Origin: Candidatus Iainarchaeum sp.
Lineage (GTDB): Archaea > Iainarchaeota > Iainarchaeia > Iainarchaeales > DTGL01
Length of the DNA stretch: 9,866 nucleotides
NCBI GenBank assembly: GCA_021161055.1
Contig: JAGHBI010000104.1
Coordinates: 1-9,866 of the forward strand
Reading direction: 5' to 3'
The translations under genes were made by a program, and so were the position numbers. The notes below the pieces were generated by a model. It was not told the DNA's origin. It saw nothing but the letters and a program-made list of their open reading frames with translations, and did not search any database. Shown here piece after piece: positions 6,152 to 9,866 of the stretch; position 1 is the stretch's first letter; each line of letters begins with the position of its first letter.

Positions 6152-8260
6152 ATGCAAGAATCCCAATTGCAGGAAATTAAAGAACTGGTGCTTTCAAAGA
6201 ACGGCTTCCAATCCTTTAATCCGATGCAGAAGGCAGTGCTCAAGAAAAACTGGCATCAGGCAAACCTCGTTGTGAGTGCTCCAACTGCAAGCGGCAAAAC
6301 AATAATTGCAGAGCTATGCGCTCTGAATTGCATACTTCGCAGGAAGGAAAAGGTGCTATATACGTGCCCGCTCAAAGCGCTCGCATCCGAGCATTATAAG
6401 GATTGGAAAAGGAAGTATGCAGGGCTTGGCATAAAGATTGCAATAAGCACAGGCGATTTTGATTCGAGTTCGCATTATTTGAGCAAGTATGACCTGATAT
6501 TCACAACAAACGAAAAGCTTGATTCGCTGATAACGCATAGAGCAAGCTGGCTTTCAAATGTTGGCCTGCTTATAGTTGATGAGGTGCATGAGCTAGCGAG
6601 CTCTAGAGGCGCGACCCTTGAAGCGGTTGTAATGAAGATGCGCTATTTGCTTCCAGAGCTTCAGATAGTTGCGCTTAGCGCTACAATTCCAAACGCTTCT
6701 GAGCTTGCTGACTGGCTTGATGCCGAACTTGTTGTGAGCAACTACAGGCCAATAAAACTTATGGAGGGCGTGCTTTTCAGCAATGTGGTCTACTTCAGTA
6801 ATAACAAACATTTGGAACTTCAGGGCAGGAATTACTTAACTGCGCTTGTCGAGGATACCCTCGCTCTAAACAAGCAGATGCTCTTTTTTATGTCCACAAG
6901 AAAAAACGCAGAGAACCTCGCAAAGAAGCTTGCATCCACTGTTGAACAAAAATTATTGCCAAAGGAAAAACTTTATTTACAAAAGCTCTCTGAAAGGCTC
7001 CTAAACGTGCTTGAGAACCCCACAGAGCAGTGCAAATTGCTTTCTTCTTTGGCTGCTCGCGGTGTTGCATTTCACCACGCTGGCCTGCTCCCAAAGCAGC
7101 GCGAACTGATTGAGGATGCGTTTCGCGAAAGCAAGCTGAAGGTTGTTGTTGCTACGCCAACACTCGCTTTAGGCGTCAATATGCCGGCTTTCCGCGTTGT
7201 GATACCTTCACTTTATCGCTATACAGAGTATGGGATGCAGCGAATCCCTGTGAGCGAGTATAAGCAAATGGCTGGCAGATCGGGCAGGCCTAAGTACGAT
7301 ACCTATGGACAGGCAATAATCGTCGCTAGAAGCGAACCTGAAAAGGATGAATTAATGGAATATTACATTAATGGCATGCCAGAAGACATAAGCTCAGCAC
7401 TTGCTTTCATCCCTGTGCTAAGAACACAGCTCCTCTCGGCAATCGCAACCAATTTCATATTCAATTTTGATTCTCTGGAGCGCTTTTTCTCGAAAAGCTT
7501 CTATTGCATGCAGTATGGCAGCCTGTCCGCTCTCATTGAAAAGCTGCATGCGCTCTTAGATGACCTCATAGATTATGGCTTTGTTGTTGAAAAACAAGAA
7601 AGGCTTGAGGCAACATTGCTTGGAAAAAGGGTAGCAGAACTCTATCTAGACCCTGAAAGCGCTCATAGAATGTTAATTCATTTGAAAAGCAGGCTTTCAG
7701 AGCTCGCTTCGCTATACTGCCTTGTTGATACATTCGAGTTCAGTCCCTGGCCTTCAATTTCAAAAGCAAGGAAGGAACAGCTCTTCAGCGAGCTTGTTGC
7801 AAGGGAAGAAGAGCTTGGCATGGATGCTACAAAGGAGTATTTTATGGATGAAAATGTACTGGAAAAATTCAACGCTGCTCTAATGCTTGAGGACTGGATA
7901 AACGAGAGAAGCGAGCAGGCAATAATGGATGATTACAATGTACAGCCAGGCGTTCTTTACGCCAAGCTGCAGATATGCGACTGGCTTTCCTATGCTGCCT
8001 GCGAACTCGCAAAACTCATCGAAATGCGTGAAAACTCAGCAAAGATGCTAAAACTCAGAAAGAGGCTCAGACACGGCGTAAAAGAGGAATTACTAAGCCT
8101 GGTTGAACTTCGTGGCATTGGCAGGGTGCGCGCTCGCAGACTTTACAGAGCAGGTATAAAGAGCATAACAGATGTTAAAAGGGTAAACATAAAGGATCTG
8201 GAAAGAATCCTGGGCAGAAAACTGGCAGAAAGCATAAAAGCACAGCTCCATGCAAGATAA
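6152..8260 (+). CDS. hel308: Hel308-type superfamily 2 DNA helicase
   Basis: ATP-driven 3'-5' DNA helicase of the Ski2/Hel308 group, which in archaea acts on stalled or branched replication forks. At 702 aa it has the usual length. Visible motifs in order: Q-motif FNPMQ (22-26), Walker A APTASGKT (43-50), Ia TCPLKAL (71-77), Walker B DEVH (143-146; DEIH is more usual), III SAT (176-178), IV FFMSTR (245-250), V ATPTLALGVN (334-343) and VI QMAGRSGRP (372-380). Winged-helix and ratchet regions follow (about 400-640), then a C-terminal helix-hairpin-helix (LRGIGRVRARRLYRAGI, 653-669) containing the RAR residues typical of Hel308 domain 5. All catalytic residues are present. ATG 6152 fits the TATA box 26 bp upstream. 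A related Ski2-like helicase is the only real alternative, and the C-terminal domain argues for Hel308. Confidence 0.93.
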   Translation: MQESQLQEIKELVLSKNGFQSFNPMQKAVLKKNWHQANLVVSAPTASGKTIIAELCALNCILRRKEKVLYTCPLKALASEHYKDWKRKYAGLGIKIAISTGDFDSSSHYLSKYDLIFTTNEKLDSLITHRASWLSNVGLLIVDEVHELASSRGATLEAVVMKMRYLLPELQIVALSATIPNASELADWLDAELVVSNYRPIKLMEGVLFSNVVYFSNNKHLELQGRNYLTALVEDTLALNKQMLFFMSTRKNAENLAKKLASTVEQKLLPKEKLYLQKLSERLLNVLENPTEQCKLLSSLAARGVAFHHAGLLPKQRELIEDAFRESKLKVVVATPTLALGVNMPAFRVVIPSLYRYTEYGMQRIPVSEYKQMAGRSGRPKYDTYGQAIIVARSEPEKDELMEYYINGMPEDISSALAFIPVLRTQLLSAIATNFIFNFDSLERFFSKSFYCMQYGSLSALIEKLHALLDDLIDYGFVVEKQERLEATLLGKRVAELYLDPESAHRMLIHLKSRLSELASLYCLVDTFEFSPWPSISKARKEQLFSELVAREEELGMDATKEYFMDENVLEKFNAALMLEDWINERSEQAIMDDYNVQPGVLYAKLQICDWLSYAACELAKLIEMRENSAKMLKLRKRLRHGVKEELLSLVELRGIGRVRARRLYRAGIKSITDVKRVNIKDLERILGRKLAESIKAQLHAR

Positions 8261-8263
8261 AAG

Positions 8264-8284
8264 GTTTTATTCAATCTATCTTTC
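8264..8284 (+). terminator. T-rich stretch after Hel308
   Basis: Pyrimidine-rich sequence (GGTTTTATTCAATCTATCTT) begins a few bases after the helicase stop, without a convincing hairpin. It could act as an archaeal T-tract terminator; the runs are short, so support is weak. Confidence 0.3.
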
Positions 8285-8349
8285 AAGTAAGATCAAAAAA
8301 GCATTATAGATTCAAAACCACAATAACTTGACAGCAACATATAAAGGAA

Positions 8350-8370
8350 AGATTTATTAATAACAAATCT
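8350..8370. promoter_or_regulatory. 21-bp imperfect palindrome upstream of the surface-protein gene
   Basis: AGATTTATTA and TAACAAATCT flank a central A: nine of ten base pairs match about position 8360. It ends 11 bp before the CTTATAAG box, where a regulator operator or an activator site could sit. The region is AT-rich, so a chance palindrome is possible. Confidence 0.35.
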
Positions 8371-8381
8371 GCTAATTTTAA

Positions 8382-8416
8382 CTTATAAGGCACTTCGCTA
8401 GATATATTTGTGGTGA
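8382..8416 (+). promoter_or_regulatory. Promoter and Shine-Dalgarno site of the surface-protein gene
   Basis: CTTATAAG at 8382-8389 is centred 36 bp before the ATG. GGTGA at 8412-8416 ends 5 nt before it. This is the same geometry as at the 80-aa gene. Other AT-rich boxes lie nearby (8353-8362 and 8402-8409), so the exact TATA is not certain. Confidence 0.55.
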
Positions 8417-8421
8417 CTGTT

Positions 8422-9866
8422 ATGGGTCTAAAAGAGAAAATAAAGGGTATTTATTATGCGATTGAGGACCGCTATTATGGGATTCTCGATAAAATAAACA
8501 AAGTAATCCCAGTGTATAAAATAATCGATCCGATAGATAGGCATGTTCCATCTTTGCTTCTATTTGCAGGGATAATCCTGATAGTTCTCATCTGGATGTT
8601 TGTAGTTCCTGTGCTTGTGCCGCCTGAGAAAGAGATATTTACAACAAGCATTCGCGTGCTCGACGCTACTAACTTAGAGCCCATAAAAAATGCCACAGTA
8701 ATGCTATACGTTCCTGAAACAGGAGAGTATCTAAGTGGGACAACAAACGAAAAGGGTATTGCGAAATTCGAACTGCCGGATGAAACCTTTGAGGGCAAAA
8801 TTACCATTTCAATAGATGGCTACGAGGAGGTTAAGAGCAAAGAGATTGTTCTTATAGCAGGAGAAACTCAGGACTTCTTCTTGCACCCGATTGGCATAGT
8901 ATTTGCCAATGTCATTGAAATATTCGTGCTTGAAAAAACACCAACCAGAAAACAGATAGATGATAGAATGATAACAATAACCTTTTCCTGCGAGTATGGA
9001 ACCGCGCCAGCGGCAATAAACAAGCATGGTTCTGAACAGCCGTTCAAAGTTGAAAGACCTGTGGGGTGCGAGGGCTTCAGTGCAACAGCTTCAGCTGCTG
9101 GCTACAAATCAGAAACGCTTTCCCTCGAAGGAAAAGAGACTGTGATATTTAAACTTGAACCAATAAAGAAGGAAGAAAAAACAGGCAGTCTTGAGGTTAC
9201 AGTCTATGAGTACGATGGCTCTTATGCGAGCGATGTTGTAGTTAGGATATATGATGCAGCAACAACCTCAGCGATAGCTCAAAAAACAACTGATGCAAGT
9301 GGAACCGTGCTGTTTGAAATGCTGAAGCCGGGCTATTATGATATCGGTGTGGTTTCGAATGATGGACGCACGGCAACCAAATCCAATGTCAGAGTAATTG
9401 CAGAGCAAAGAACACAGAGCTCTTTAACCCTGTCCAAACCCGAGCAGCAGGGACCAAGCTATAAGTTATTCTTTAAGGTTGTTGATGGCACTACAGGAAC
9501 ACCAGTAACCACAGCAGATGTATTTATCTATTCTGAACGTTATTTCATCGCTGAGGTTAAGCCAGACACAAGCGGAATTGTGAATTATTTAATTAATGAG
9601 AGCGAAAAGGATTATACATTCAGAGCGATGATAGCACATCCAAATTATGTTTCGACAGTTGTGCTCATTCCTGTGCTTGAGCGAACTGTTACAGAACCTA
9701 CTATAGTTGAGCTTGCACCCAGAGGTGAACATGATATGGGCTATGCGCCAATAGCCCTATTCACAGCAGACAAATACTTCGGTCAAGCACCATTAACAGT
9801 AACCTTCGACGCAAGCTCAAGCTTCGACCCAGACGGAACAATAGTAAGCTACGAATGGGACTTCGG
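8422..9866 (+). CDS. Membrane-anchored surface protein with Ig-like repeats and a PKD domain, C-terminus beyond the window
   Basis: Open from ATG 8422 to the window edge (481 complete codons, no stop). A basic cytoplasmic head (1-40) is followed by one transmembrane segment at about 44-66 (LLLFAGIILIVLIWMFVVPV), so the remainder should face outside. Four beta-sandwich-type units follow: about 74-154 (VLDATNLEPIKNATVMLY), about 165-246 (degenerate, with Cys190 and Cys216, possibly a disulfide), about 256-337 (LEVTVYEYDG..ASDVVVRIYD) and about 348-431 (FFKVVDGTTGTPVTTADVFI). They resemble carboxypeptidase-regulatory-like, Big or PEGA repeats. From about 442 a PKD domain begins (APLTVTFDASSSFDPDGT, then YEWDF), cut by the edge. 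Such proteins bind surfaces, sugars or partner proteins. GGTGA 5 nt upstream fixes the start. Codon choice changes sharply in the PKD part. No enzymatic domain is visible so far. Confidence 0.9.
   Translation, partial: MGLKEKIKGIYYAIEDRYYGILDKINKVIPVYKIIDPIDRHVPSLLLFAGIILIVLIWMFVVPVLVPPEKEIFTTSIRVLDATNLEPIKNATVMLYVPETGEYLSGTTNEKGIAKFELPDETFEGKITISIDGYEEVKSKEIVLIAGETQDFFLHPIGIVFANVIEIFVLEKTPTRKQIDDRMITITFSCEYGTAPAAINKHGSEQPFKVERPVGCEGFSATASAAGYKSETLSLEGKETVIFKLEPIKKEEKTGSLEVTVYEYDGSYASDVVVRIYDAATTSAIAQKTTDASGTVLFEMLKPGYYDIGVVSNDGRTATKSNVRVIAEQRTQSSLTLSKPEQQGPSYKLFFKVVDGTTGTPVTTADVFIYSERYFIAEVKPDTSGIVNYLINESEKDYTFRAMIAHPNYVSTVVLIPVLERTVTEPTIVELAPRGEHDMGYAPIALFTADKYFGQAPLTVTFDASSSFDPDGTIVSYEWDF

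Noticed and set aside
8273..8311. Short inverted repeat AATCTAT/ATAGATT after Hel308
   Set aside because: Only 7-nt AT-rich arms with a 25-nt spacer; expected by chance and a poor terminator stem.
8475..9027. Minus-strand open frames of 110 and 72 aa at the surface-protein gene
   Set aside because: The plus-strand frame has a Shine-Dalgarno site, a membrane anchor and recognisable repeats; the minus-strand frames have none.
1..9866. tRNA, rRNA, CRISPR arrays, insertion sequences or phage genes
   Set aside because: None of their sequence signs were seen on either strand; gaps are short and filled by promoter-like elements.

Overview
The window is archaeal. It carries a 20S proteasome beta subunit, the KH/beta-CASP ribonuclease aCPSF1, a long FKBP-type prolyl isomerase, archaeal NAC and a Hel308-type helicase. 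Starts are preceded either by GGTG-type Shine-Dalgarno sites or by TATA boxes about 26-30 bp from the start codon, which implies leaderless mRNAs. Small core proteins, short intergenic gaps and big membrane-anchored proteins with Ig/PKD-like repeats would suit a DPANN-type archaeon (Diapherotrites or Micrarchaeota-like), but I cannot place it firmly from sequence alone.

Left part (1-2343, minus strand): a perfect 56-nt fold-back at the edge, almost certainly a contig-end artefact, cuts off the aCPSF1 gene just after its first metal-binding motif. Upstream of aCPSF1 lie psmB (probable operon) and a separately promoted FKBP gene. This is an RNA-decay and protein-quality-control block.

Middle (2344-5164): a divergent promoter region drives FKBP to the left and an AT-rich family 2 glycosyltransferase to the right. 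Next comes an unrecognised, cysteine-free, membrane-anchored protein that looks internally duplicated. Its stop codon overlaps the stop of the convergent NAC gene by 4 bp. NAC and the next rightward gene diverge from a 57-bp gap holding one near-symmetrical TATA element.

Right part (5165-9866, plus strand): an unrecognised basic, coiled-coil protein of 213 aa, a small 80-aa protein that may be a PC4-like nucleic-acid binder, the Hel308 helicase, and the first 481 codons of a membrane-anchored surface protein. That protein has several Ig-like or carboxypeptidase-regulatory-like repeats, then a PKD domain running off the window edge.

No tRNA, rRNA, CRISPR array or insertion sequence was seen. 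No obvious defence or mobile system is present. The points most worth following are the two unrecognised proteins, the small protein beside Hel308, the shared bidirectional TATA, and a sharp codon-use change at the PKD domain.
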